Notes under the pieces: generated by a model
Told to the model about the DNA's origin: nothing
What the model saw: the letters and a program-made list of their open reading frames with translations, nothing else
The model's database searches: none
Program-made: the position numbers and the translations under genes
Assembly (NCBI GenBank): GCA_963664035.2
Contig: OY760867.2
Coordinates: 2,728,001-2,792,000 of the forward strand
Direction: 5' to 3'
Length of the DNA: 64,000 nt
From: G958296245 sp963664035
Lineage (GTDB): Bacteria; Chloroflexota; Dehalococcoidia; Lucifugimonadales; G958296245
Shown: positions 8,045 to 17,018 of the stretch, one piece after another
How positions within the stretch are numbered: position 1 is the stretch's first letter
Layout of the letters: each line of letters begins with the position of its first letter

Positions 8045-9253
8045 CTATGGGCCCCTGGGGAAGTTGGTGGAGTCTATGGGCCTGGAGGTTGGGTAGTAGC
8101 TGACGGATGGGTTGACGTCGGCTGATATCCAGGAGTCGGCGGGGTCGCGCCAGATGTCGTGGCCCTTGCTCATGGCTTTGCGCTCGTAGTAGCTGAGGCC
8201 GGTGGAGGCGGGCCGGTGCTCTTCCGGTTCCTGGGGCGGCGGGTCTGCGCCCGCTCCAGGCTCTTCGTTGGAGGGGGTCGGGGGCGTTGGGGGGTCTGGC
8301 GACAGATCGGGGTCGCCGGGCGGTCGGAGGCCAGCCTCCCGGAACGCGGCGTCGCGCCGGGCCCTGACGGCGGCCCTTGCTTCTTCTCTCTCCTGGTATC
8401 CGGGGTAGGTCTCGATCTCTCTCTTGATGGCTTCGAGGAGCTCGTCTGGGTCGTCCTTGTAGGTGTCGTAGATCGTATGTAGGGTGTCGGCGCGGTAGGT
8501 CTCCTCGTCGTGGTCGTGGTGACCGTGCCGGTCCCTGGAGGCGGCTCTTGCTTCTCTCCTCTCCAGGTAGGCGGAGAATAGTTCGTGCTCTGCATCGAGG
8601 GCTTCTTCCAGCTTGGCCTCGTCGTCCTGGTAGGCCACGTGGAACATATTGTGGATGCCGTGGGGGTAGGTCTCTTCGTCCTCGTCCTCCTCGTCGTAGT
8701 CGTCGTCCTCGTCGTCGCAGCCGTCGTCGTCCTCGTCGTAGCCATCGCCGTCATAGCCATCGCCGTCGTCCCGGCAGAGGCGCAGGAGCTCTTTGGCAGC
8801 TGATAGCCTGTGGTGGGGCTTGAAGCCGTCAAGGTTTCCGCGCATGACGTCGACGAGGAATCGGACGGCGGCCTTGCCTCCTTCGGTCTGGAGGCGTATG
8901 AAGTCGGCTAGCTCCCTGTTGAGGGGCGGGTCCGACGACGGGGCGGGCGGATAGGGTTCGTAGGCGTGAGCGGAGCCGTTGCGCCGGTAATGGCCGTTGC
9001 GGTTGTTGGGGGCGAGGCCGTTCTCGGCGACGTAGACGCGCGCGTTGTCCATGCCTAGCTTGAGCAGTTGCCTGGCGGCGTCGAGCCGGTGGCATGGCTT
9101 GGCGTCTTCAAGCTGTCCCTGCATGGCGTCGACGAGGAATCGGACGACGAGCCTGCCGCCGTCGGTCTCCTCGCGGACGATGTCGGCGAGCGAGGGGTAT
9201 CCGTCCTCGCTGGCGTCGCCGTCGTGTTGCGCGGGCTGCGCTTCGTAAGACAT
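8045..9253 (-). CDS. Unknown protein with a duplicated ~45-residue domain and acidic central tract
   Basis: A 402-residue protein of unknown function. Two copies of one module are visible near the N-terminus: the first contains LADIVREETDGGRLVVRFLV and CHRLDAARQLLKLG, the second LADFIRLQTEGGKAAVRFLV and HHRLSAAKELLRL. They are followed by an extreme Asp/Glu tract (about 20 acidic residues), two charged helical repeats (DDEAKLEEALDAEHELFSAY and DDPDELLEAIKREIETYPGY) and a proline-rich tail. There is no signal peptide and no catalytic motif that I recognise. The start at 9253 lacks a clear ribosome site; the in-frame 9289 start adds 12 residues. It stands alone and is divergent from the sulfatase-fold gene. 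Confidence 0.7.
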   Translation of the reverse strand: MSYEAQPAQHDGDASEDGYPSLADIVREETDGGRLVVRFLVDAMQGQLEDAKPCHRLDAARQLLKLGMDNARVYVAENGLAPNNRNGHYRRNGSAHAYEPYPPAPSSDPPLNRELADFIRLQTEGGKAAVRFLVDVMRGNLDGFKPHHRLSAAKELLRLCRDDGDGYDGDGYDEDDDGCDDEDDDYDEEDEDEETYPHGIHNMFHVAYQDDEAKLEEALDAEHELFSAYLERREARAASRDRHGHHDHDEETYRADTLHTIYDTYKDDPDELLEAIKREIETYPGYQEREEARAAVRARRDAAFREAGLRPPGDPDLSPDPPTPPTPSNEEPGAGADPPPQEPEEHRPASTGLSYYERKAMSKGHDIWRDPADSWISADVNPSVSYYPTSRPIDSTNFPRGP

Positions 9254-9365
9254 ACGTTCTATCTTAGGAGGTGGCGCGGGGTTTGTCAAGTGCTACCCGC
9301 CGCCCCGGACGCTCCCGCAAGCCGATATACTGTGGGCGGCCATTCGCCGGAGGAGGAGTTTCGGG

Positions 9366-10871
9366 ATGAACGTCATATGGATCGTCGCGGACACGTTCAG
9401 GCAGGACCACCTTGGGGCGTATGGCAAGGCCGAGATCAGGACGCCCTCCCTCGACGCGCTGGCGGCGAAGTCGATGCGGTTCGAGCGGCACTACACGGCC
9501 GGCTTCCCGACGATGCCGACGCGCGCAGACCACGCCACGGGCCGGTGGACGATGTCGTTCATGGGCTGGGAGCCGATACCGGACGAGGCGGCGACGCTGG
9601 CCGAGATGCTGGCGCGGCAGGGCGTCCACACGGCGGCCATGGTGGACACCCCCTTCTACCTGCGCGGCGGGATGAACTACGACAAGGGCTTCCAGACCTT
9701 CTCGATGTACACCGGCCAGGAGGGGTCGGTCACCCGGCTGATCGAGGCCCACCACCACGAGTCGCGCGACGCGCGGGAAGCCTGGCGCTTCGAGTCGGAC
9801 CGCAACGTGGCCCAGACGGTGACGCGGGCGATGGAGTGGCTCCAGGTGCACTACAGGGAGGACTTCTTCCTGTACGTGGACACCTGGGACCCGCACGAGC
9901 CCTGGGACGCGCCCAGCTACTACACGGAGATGTACCTGCCGGACTACGACGGCGAGGTGGTGCAGCCGATATACGGCCACTGGCATGACGCGCAGGGATT
10001 CACGGGCGACCGCGTCCGCAAGGCGCTGGCGACCTACAAGGGCGAGGTCACGATGGTCGACACGTGGGTAGGCTACCTGCTGCGCGCCGTGGAGAACATG
10101 GGGCTGATGGAGAATACGGCCATCATCTTCACCTCCGACCACGGCTTCTACTTCGGCGAGCACGACGGCCTGTTCGGCAAGCTCACCTTCGCCAAGCGTT
10201 CGGACGGCTCGCTGTACCGGCACGGCGACGCCGACGCGGTATGGGACTTCTCGCCGCTGTACGAGGAGATCGTCCTCGTGCCGCTGCTCGTCTACGTGCC
10301 GGGCGCGAGCCCGGGCGTCTACGGAGGGTTGAGCTCGGCGGTGGACGTCATGCCGACGGTCCTGGAAGTCATGGGCAGGGAGGTCCCCGGCTGGGTGGAG
10401 GGAGAGTCGCTGCTGCCCAAGGTACACGACCCGTCTCTGCCGGGCCGGGACTTCACCGTCTCGACGGTGCCGTTCGCCAACCCTGGGGACTCGGTGGACT
10501 CCGTGGACAACATCAGGCGCAGGCTCGGCAGGGCGCCGGTGACGACAATCACGACCGACGAATGGTCGCTGCTGTACAGCATCGACGCCGGGATGTCGCA
10601 GCTCTACCACCTGCCGTCCGACGCGGGGCAGGGCAGCGACCTGGCAGGCCGCAAGCCGGACGTTGCGCGCGGCGTACACGAGAGGTTGGTGAAGTTCATG
10701 GCGGACACGCGCCTGCCGGAGGCGCTGCGAGCACCCCGGCCGAGCTCCGGCTATAGCGCGCACCTCCGGGCCGCCTTCTTTGGAAATCGCTTGACCGGTT
10801 GGGGGACGTGTGGAAGAATTGAGGCATGGGGTGTAGGCGGAAGCCCCGTCTCGGCGGTAACCGAGACTTGA
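9366..10871 (+). CDS. Sulfatase-fold hydrolase with Thr at the formylglycine position; C-terminus frameshift-extended
   Basis: Alkaline-phosphatase-superfamily sulfatase fold, 501 residues. Metal-site segments are intact: WIVADTFRQDHLGAYG at the N-terminus, DTWDPHEPW, and FTSDHGFYFGEHD. The sulfatase signature C-x-P-S-R-x4-TG appears as T49-M-P51-T52-R53 with T58-G59, so the Cys or Ser that is oxidised to formylglycine is replaced by Thr. This points to a phosphodiesterase or phosphonate-type hydrolase, or an enzyme with another mechanism. Compared with the duplicated tail at 11128-11371, one G is missing near 10738, so the protein reads through its ancestral stop (10754-10756) into about 39 extra residues. 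GGAGGAG precedes the start by nine bases. Confidence 0.88.
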   Translation: MNVIWIVADTFRQDHLGAYGKAEIRTPSLDALAAKSMRFERHYTAGFPTMPTRADHATGRWTMSFMGWEPIPDEAATLAEMLARQGVHTAAMVDTPFYLRGGMNYDKGFQTFSMYTGQEGSVTRLIEAHHHESRDAREAWRFESDRNVAQTVTRAMEWLQVHYREDFFLYVDTWDPHEPWDAPSYYTEMYLPDYDGEVVQPIYGHWHDAQGFTGDRVRKALATYKGEVTMVDTWVGYLLRAVENMGLMENTAIIFTSDHGFYFGEHDGLFGKLTFAKRSDGSLYRHGDADAVWDFSPLYEEIVLVPLLVYVPGASPGVYGGLSSAVDVMPTVLEVMGREVPGWVEGESLLPKVHDPSLPGRDFTVSTVPFANPGDSVDSVDNIRRRLGRAPVTTITTDEWSLLYSIDAGMSQLYHLPSDAGQGSDLAGRKPDVARGVHERLVKFMADTRLPEALRAPRPSSGYSAHLRAAFFGNRLTGWGTCGRIEAWGVGGSPVSAVTET

Positions 10872-10912
10872 TTTGGTTTAGCGTTGGCTCCAGGGGGCGA
10901 CCGCCTATGCCT
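10822..10912 (+). ncRNA. Candidate structured RNA or riboswitch-like element
   Basis: Nested helices can be drawn by eye: AGGCA (10822-10826) and TAGGCGG (10834-10840) pair with CCGCCTATGCCT (10901-10912); inside this GCCCC (10843-10847) pairs with GGGGC (10894-10898), and GTCTCGG/CCGAGAC (10848-10854/10861-10867) form a perfect seven-pair hairpin with loop CGGTAA. The bulged GGGGTG (10828-10833) could instead pair with TACCCC (10917-10922), an alternative fold. It lies just past the ancestral stop of the sulfatase-fold gene and does not match any riboswitch, 6S or SRP consensus that I know. The call rests on base pairing alone. Confidence 0.35.
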
Positions 10913-11005
10913 GTATTACCCCGCGTTCGCCCATTCCGCCTGACCCCTCTCCCTAGCTAGCTAGTTGGATTGCCTCGCCTCAAACCGAGACATTACGGAC
11001 CTTCC

Positions 11006-11122
11006 CAAATCCCCCTCTTGGAGGCGATGGCGCTCTATGGCGAGGGGAGGGCTGGTTTGAAACCAGCCCCTACGGGGAGATGCCGATAGACATGGCGCTG
11101 AAGGTGGAGGTGGGGGACTTTG
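11006..11122. repeat. MITE-like repeat family A, copy 2
   Basis: The terminal inverted repeats are CCAAATCCCCC-like on the left (11006 on) and GGAGGTGGGGGACTTTGG on the right; the central palindrome spans 11049-11069. The right end abuts the duplicated sulfatase tail that begins at 11128, which suggests that the repeat was involved in the duplication. Confidence 0.75.
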
Positions 11123-11127
11123 GCCTT

Positions 11128-11371
11128 CAGGCGCAGGCTCGGCAGGGCGCCGGTGACGACAATCACGACCGACGAATGGTCGCTGCTGTACAGCATCGAC
11201 GCCGGGATGTCGCAGCTCTACCACCTGCCGTCCGACGCGGGGCAGGGCAGCGACCTGGCGGGCCGCAAGCCGGACGTTGCGCGCGGCGTACACGAGAGGT
11301 TGGTGAAGTTCATGGCGGACACGCGCCTGCCGGAGGCGCTGCGAGCACCCCGGGCCGAGCTTCGGCTGTAG
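11128..11371 (+). pseudogene. Duplicated 3' end of the sulfatase-fold gene
   Basis: About 244 bases are nearly identical (I count only a few differences) to 10514-10756 of the upstream hydrolase gene. It encodes RRRLGRAPVTTITTDEW to LRAPRAELRL followed by a stop, without the N-terminal catalytic part. This copy keeps the G that is lost in the full-length gene, so it shows the original C-terminus. It begins five bases after repeat A copy 2. An ATG at 11120 opens the frame but there is no ribosome site, so expression is unlikely. Confidence 0.85.
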
Positions 11372-11412
11372 GGGGAGGGGGCCCCGCCGTGGCCGCCACA
11401 AGGCGGCATAGC

Positions 11413-11769
11413 TTAGATAGTGAGGACTGGTGCGGGTATCAGCCGGTGATTGGTCGTGTCGGCAATCAAGCCTAGCTCTTGTAGAGTGGTAGCACCTAAC
11501 AGGTAGATACCATCTTTCCCAAAGACGACTGAGCTTATGGCATCTTGGCCTTCCGCCGTAAATCGCGCTTCCCCTACGGGCAGCGTCTCCCGGTTGCCGT
11601 CCGCGAACGTAAACTCCATGAACCGCTTTGGTCTTATGCCGACGTGGATCCGCAAGAGGGACTCAGGTAGCACCGTGTAGGTAGCGCCAGTGTCCGTAGT
11701 AGCTTCTACCCACTGGGCAGACCCACCGTTGCCGTCGCTCACTCCGATACGTGCCTTGAATGTGCCCAT
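11413..11769 (-). CDS. Retropepsin-like (clan AA) aspartyl protease family protein
   Basis: A 118-residue single-domain protein with the aspartic protease motif DTGATYTVLPESLL at residues 26-39 and the downstream flap/hydrophobic strands, ending LLGATTLQELGLIADTTNHRLIP, where the LGATTLQELGL segment is the usual psi-loop. Retropepsin-like proteins of this size act as dimers; the bacterial members have few known substrates. There is no signal peptide. GAGG six bases before the ATG supports the start. It is isolated between the sulfatase-tail duplication and repeat A copy 3. Confidence 0.85.
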   Translation of the reverse strand: MGTFKARIGVSDGNGGSAQWVEATTDTGATYTVLPESLLRIHVGIRPKRFMEFTFADGNRETLPVGEARFTAEGQDAISSVVFGKDGIYLLGATTLQELGLIADTTNHRLIPAPVLTI

Positions 11770-11850
11770 AGTAGCCTCAGGTCGTCTCTTATCAACCAGT
11801 TTACGCTACCCTACCATCGAGCCGCAACAAGGTATCACCGGCCAGCCCGC

Positions 11851-11965
11851 CAAAATCCCCCACCTAAAATGGCGGTGACGCTCTACGGCAAGGGGGAGGG
11901 CTGGTTTGAAACCAGCCCCTACGGGGTGATGGCGGGTAGACATGGCGCTGAAGGTGGAGGTGGGG
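11851..11965. repeat. MITE-like repeat family A, copy 3
   Basis: The best preserved copy. Left end CCAAAATCCCCCACCT, right end AGGTGGAGGTGGGG, central palindrome 11898-11918. It lies between the retropepsin-like gene and the protease-MoxR operon. Confidence 0.8.
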
Positions 11966-12072
11966 CTTAGCCTTCATACTTCCTTGACGTTACTGTGGTA
12001 CTTTGGGGGGGTCTCATGACGGGCGGTAGTCCAAAACGCTGGACCGGGCGTATATGTACTTGAGGAGGAGTT

Positions 12073-12954
12073 TTGCGCCCCCGAACGCTTACATCGAACA
12101 GCATTGCGCGGGAACGACGCGAGGAGAGGGTAGCTGACCCTCCTCCGCCGCGGCGACCGCCAGGGTGGAGGAGGCGCTGGCTGACCGTCCGCAGGCGAAT
12201 CTTCGTCGCCACGCCGGTCGCCCTCGGCGTGGTGGCGGCGCTGCTCGCGCTCGTGCTGTGGAGGACCTTCTCAAGCGACGACCCCGAGCCGGCGGCGGTG
12301 GACGTCGAGGGGGCCGTCGCGGAGGCGATAGCGTCCTCCGTGCCTCCCCCTGTGGTCTCTCCCCAAGTGTACCAGGCCATATTGCCGTCCCTGGTGGTCG
12401 TGCAGACGGACATGCAGGGTGACGGGGACGGCTTCGGCTTTGGAAGCGGCGTGGTGGTCAACGCCGACGCCGAGGTGCTCACGGCGCTGCACATCATCGA
12501 GGGCGCGTCGGAGATCCAGGTCGCCTTCGCGGACGGCACCAGGACGTCCGCCGCCGTCGCCAACGTGGACCCGGAGAGGGACATCGCGGTGCTGACGCCG
12601 GCCGTGCTGCCCAACTTCGTCCTGCCGGCGACCCTTGGCAGCTCATCGGCGATTCGCGTCGGCGACGAGGTCTTCGCGGTGGGCAACCCGCTCGGCCTGG
12701 TGGGCTCGATGAGCGCGGGCGTGGTGTCCGGGTTCGACCGCGACTTCATGCCGTCGGGCAGGGAGGAGCCGATTCGAGGGCTGATCCAGTTCGACGCGGC
12801 GGTCAACCCCGGCAATTCGGGGGGGCCGCTGCTGGACCGGCGCGGCCAGGTCGTCGGCATAGTCACGGGGCTGATCAACCCCACGGACGACGACGTCTTC
12901 ATTGGCATAGGATTCGCGGTGCCCATCGACATGGTGGTGCCCGTTGAGAGGTAA
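12073..12954 (+). CDS. Membrane-anchored trypsin-like serine protease (HtrA/Do-like, no PDZ)
   Basis: 293 residues. A positively charged N-terminus precedes one transmembrane helix (about residues 43-65), then a chymotrypsin-fold domain with His140 (LTALHIIEG), Asp170 (ERDIAVL) and Ser249 (NPGNSGGPLL), the HtrA-type triad. No PDZ domain follows, so the protein ends right after the protease domain. The start is TTG at 12073 with GAGGAGG four bases upstream. It is the first gene of a run with MoxR, DUF58 and two VWA genes (eight-base gap to moxR), so it may be processed or regulated together with that chaperone-like complex. Confidence 0.88.
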   Translation: MRPRTLTSNSIARERREERVADPPPPRRPPGWRRRWLTVRRRIFVATPVALGVVAALLALVLWRTFSSDDPEPAAVDVEGAVAEAIASSVPPPVVSPQVYQAILPSLVVVQTDMQGDGDGFGFGSGVVVNADAEVLTALHIIEGASEIQVAFADGTRTSAAVANVDPERDIAVLTPAVLPNFVLPATLGSSSAIRVGDEVFAVGNPLGLVGSMSAGVVSGFDRDFMPSGREEPIRGLIQFDAAVNPGNSGGPLLDRRGQVVGIVTGLINPTDDDVFIGIGFAVPIDMVVPVER

Positions 12955-12962
12955 CATCCGGC

Positions 12963-13932
<970 letters not shown>

Positions 13933-13961
<29 letters not shown>

Positions 13962-14862
13962 CGAGCGGAGGGACCCCGAGCGGGTGCTGCACCGCCTCGA
14001 CTGGCAGGTGCTGCGCCGGCTCGACGGGATCCTCCAGGGAGACTACCGCAGCCTCTTCATGGGCGGCGGCCTGGACTTCGCCGAGCTGCGCGAGTACCAG
14101 CCGCCGGACGACATCCGCCACATCGACTGGAACGTGACGGCGCGCATGGACGTGCCGTACGTGCGCCGGTACCTGGAGGACAGGGAGCTCACGGCCTGGT
14201 TCCTGCTGGACCTCAGCCCCTCCATGGCCTTCGGAGCGCTGGAGCGGCGCAAGGAGTCCGTCATGGTCGACTTCGTAGGGGTGCTGGCGCGGCTGCTCAC
14301 GCGCAACGGCAACCGGGTGGGCGCCATCCTGTACGACAACGACGTCGAGTTCGCCATCCCGCCGCGCGGCGGCCGCCCGCAGGTGCTGCGGCTGCTCAAC
14401 GACATCCAGGGGCAGCAGTCGTCGGCAGGCGGGGCGATGACGGACCTCGCGAAGCTGCTGGAGTCCGCCTTCAACAGCATCAAGCGCCGGTCGCTCGTCT
14501 TCCTGGTCTCCGACTTCATCTGCCTGCCCGGCTGGGACGGGGCGATGGACCGGCTCAACAGGAAGCACGAGCTGCTCGCCGTGCGCCTCTGGGACCCTAG
14601 GGAGACCGACCTGCCGGACGTGGGCGTGGTATTGGTCGAGGACTCGGAGACGGGAGTCCAGATGAGCGTGGACACCAGCGACAAGGGGTTCCGTAGGCGG
14701 TTCCACGAGGCGGCGCGCCTCCGCGAGGCGGAGCTGGCGCGGACCTTCGAGCGCGCCGGCGTGGACGAGCTGACGCTGTCCACGGAGGAGGACCTCGTGC
14801 TGGCGATACTCCGGTTCGCCTCGCTGCGCAGCCAGGCGCGGCGGCGGCAGTGGAGGGGGTAA
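13933..14862 (+). CDS. DUF58 domain-containing protein (MoxR partner)
   Basis: 309 residues. The N-terminal part contains the DUF58 core motif LDFAELREYQPPDDIRHIDW, and the remainder is a VWA-like fold with WFLLDLSPSMAFG, a degenerate MIDAS-type DxSxS. The protein starts at GTG 13933 inside the end of moxR (ATG 13939 is possible). DUF58 proteins almost always accompany MoxR ATPases; the role is thought to be as an adaptor. Confidence 0.93.
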
Positions 14863-14866
14863 GGCG

Positions 14867-15838
14867 GTGTCGTTCACGTGGCCTTGGGTCCTCGTCTCCC
14901 TGGCGGCTTTGCCGCTCTGCGTATACGCGTACGTACGGCTGCAACAGAGGCGCGGCAGGGACGCGGCCAGCCTGGGCACGCTGGGCGTCGTAGAGGGGGC
15001 CGCGGCGCTGGCTGGGCGGCGCCGCCACGTGCCGCCCATCATCTTCCTGGTTGGCGTGACGCTCCTGGCGGTGGCCTCGGCCCGCCCTCATCTCTCACTA
15101 CCGTTGCCGAGGATGGAGGGTACGGTCGTGCTGGCGTTCGACGTGTCGTCCAGCATGGCGGCGGACGACGTCGACCCCACGAGGATGGACGCCGCCAAGG
15201 CGGCCGCGAAGGAGATCGTCGATAGGCGTCCCGCCGGCGCGAAGATAGGGGTAGTGGCCTTCGGGGAGAGCGGGCTGATCGTGCAGCCGCCGACCGACGA
15301 CGACGATGCGTTGGACGCCACCATCGACCGCCTCGTACCGCAGAGCGGCACATCGCTGGGCAGGGGGATACTGACGGCGCTGAACCTGGTCGGGGAGCTG
15401 CGCCCCGGCGAGGCGGCCCCGGACGGGACGGCGCCGCGCGGCGCATTCGCCCCCGCCGTCGTCGTGCTGCTGACCGACGGGGAGAACACGGACCCGCCCG
15501 ACCCGCTGGAGGCGGCGCAGACGGCCATCGACCGCGGGGTGCGGGTCCATACCGTGGGCCTTGGGACCGCGGAGGGCGCGGTCATCGAGGTCGACGGCTT
15601 CAACCTGTTCACGCAGCTGAACGAGCCTGTACTGGAGGAGATCGCCCTCCAGACCGAGGGCGTCTATTTCCGGGTCGAAGACCTGGGCGACCTGGCGTCG
15701 GTGTACGAGGAGCTGGAGACCGAGTTCGTGGTCGAGTCCAGGGAGGTGGAGGTCACGTCGGCTTTTGGGGGCGTGAGCGCGTTGTTGCTGCTCGTTGGCG
15801 GCGCGTTGTCGCTGTTCTGGTTCGGGCGAGTGCCGTAG
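14867..15838 (+). CDS. VWA domain membrane protein (BatA-like)
   Basis: 323 residues. Hydrophobic helices at residues 5-22 and 57-73 precede a von Willebrand A domain with intact MIDAS residues Asp92-x-Ser94-x-Ser96 (DVSSSMAADD) and the later TDGENT segment; a third helix sits at the C-terminus (about 300-320). This matches the BatA layout of an extracytoplasmic or cytoplasmic VWA domain held between membrane helices. It begins four bases after the DUF58 stop. Confidence 0.92.
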   Translation: MSFTWPWVLVSLAALPLCVYAYVRLQQRRGRDAASLGTLGVVEGAAALAGRRRHVPPIIFLVGVTLLAVASARPHLSLPLPRMEGTVVLAFDVSSSMAADDVDPTRMDAAKAAAKEIVDRRPAGAKIGVVAFGESGLIVQPPTDDDDALDATIDRLVPQSGTSLGRGILTALNLVGELRPGEAAPDGTAPRGAFAPAVVVLLTDGENTDPPDPLEAAQTAIDRGVRVHTVGLGTAEGAVIEVDGFNLFTQLNEPVLEEIALQTEGVYFRVEDLGDLASVYEELETEFVVESREVEVTSAFGGVSALLLLVGGALSLFWFGRVP

Positions 15839-15853
15839 CCGGAGGTAATTTTC

Positions 15854-16939
15854 ATGGGACTGCTTTGGCCGGTCTACCTGCTGCTCCTGGCCGCGATTCC
15901 ACTGGTCGTGCTGGCGTACGTCCTGGCGCTGCGCCGGCGCCGGCGGTATGCCGTCCACTACTCCAGCCTGTCCCTCATCCGGCAGGCGATGCCCAGCGGC
16001 TTCCGGTGGAGGCGCCATCTGCCGTTCGTCCTGATGGCGCTTGCCGTCGCGCTGCTCATCCTTGCCCTTTCGCGCCCGTTCACGAACGTGACCGTCGCGT
16101 CCAGCCGGACCACCGTGCTGCTGGCGCTGGACGTGTCGCTGAGCATGTGCGCCGACGACATATATCCGAACAGGCTGACGGTCGCCCAGGAAGCCGCCCA
16201 GAGGTTCATCGACAACCAGGAGACCGGCACCCGCGTGGGCATAGTCGCCTTCGCGGGCATCGCCCAGCTCATCGTGCCGCCCACGACCGACAGGGACGCG
16301 CTGACGGAGGCTGTGGCCAACCTGACGACGGCTCGCGCGACGGCCGTGGGGAGCGCGATCGCCCGCTCGCTGGACGCGCTCGCCGAGGTGAACCCGGACA
16401 TCGCGCCGATCAGCGTCTACGTGGCTCCCCGCGAGGAGGGGACGGATCCCGGCCTGGATGCCCTCCTCCAGCCGGACGTTATCGTGCTGCTGACGGACGG
16501 GGCGAGCAACCGGGGCGTCCAGCCGCTGGCAGCCGCGTGGGCCGCGCGCGACCGCGGGGTGCGCGTGTACACGATCGGCTTCGGCACGACGAGCCAGACG
16601 GTCTTGAGATGCACGCCGGGCCAGCTTGGGGGGGACGAGCTCGCCAACCGCATCGGGAGGGGCGGCTTCGGGAGCTTCGGGGGATTCGGACGCGGATTTG
16701 GGCGCGGAAACTTCCTCAGGCTAGACGAGAGTACGCTCAGCCGCGTCGCCGAGATCACCGAAGCCGAGTACTACCTAGCCGAGAGCGCCGACGAGCTTCT
16801 GCAGGTCTTCTCCGACATACCGGTGCAGATCGAGAAGAAGAAGGTGCGCATGGAGGTCTCCGCGGTGCTGACCGCGATGAGCGCCCTGCTCGCGCTCTCC
16901 GCCGGCGCGCTCGGCCTGCGCTGGAGCCCGCTGCCCTGA
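15854..16939 (+). CDS. VWA domain membrane protein (BatA/BatB-like)
   Basis: 361 residues with the same plan as its upstream neighbour: helices at 5-25 and 56-72, MIDAS Asp93-x-Ser95-x-Ser97 (DVSLSMCADD), TDGASN, and a C-terminal helix. It differs by a cysteine next to the MIDAS and a Gly/Phe-rich loop (residues 263-285, GRGGFGSFGGFGRG type) absent from the first copy. A ribosome site GGAGG precedes the start. It closes the operon; repeat D copy 1 starts 11 bases after the stop. Confidence 0.92.
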   Translation: MGLLWPVYLLLLAAIPLVVLAYVLALRRRRRYAVHYSSLSLIRQAMPSGFRWRRHLPFVLMALAVALLILALSRPFTNVTVASSRTTVLLALDVSLSMCADDIYPNRLTVAQEAAQRFIDNQETGTRVGIVAFAGIAQLIVPPTTDRDALTEAVANLTTARATAVGSAIARSLDALAEVNPDIAPISVYVAPREEGTDPGLDALLQPDVIVLLTDGASNRGVQPLAAAWAARDRGVRVYTIGFGTTSQTVLRCTPGQLGGDELANRIGRGGFGSFGGFGRGFGRGNFLRLDESTLSRVAEITEAEYYLAESADELLQVFSDIPVQIEKKKVRMEVSAVLTAMSALLALSAGALGLRWSPLP

Positions 16940-16949
16940 GGAATCAACG

Positions 16950-16990
16950 TCTGAACTGTGATTCTTTTGATTGATGTGATTGGGATGATG
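16950..16990 (+). repeat. Dispersed repeat family D, copy 1
   Basis: TCTGAACTGTGATTC followed by GTGATTGGGATGATG; the same order recurs at 37389-37430 and 63934-63976. All three follow the stop codon, or supply the stop, of a plus-strand gene. Confidence 0.7.
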
Positions 16991-17018
16991 TCGGAATCAG
17001 GGGACAGGGGGGAAGGCA

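Noticed and set aside
9264..10763. Long minus-strand open frame (about 500 codons) opposite the sulfatase-fold gene
   Set aside because: It is a GC-rich shadow of a well-supported plus-strand gene, with Arg/His/Val-rich composition and no motifs. The same holds for similar frames opposite most other genes.
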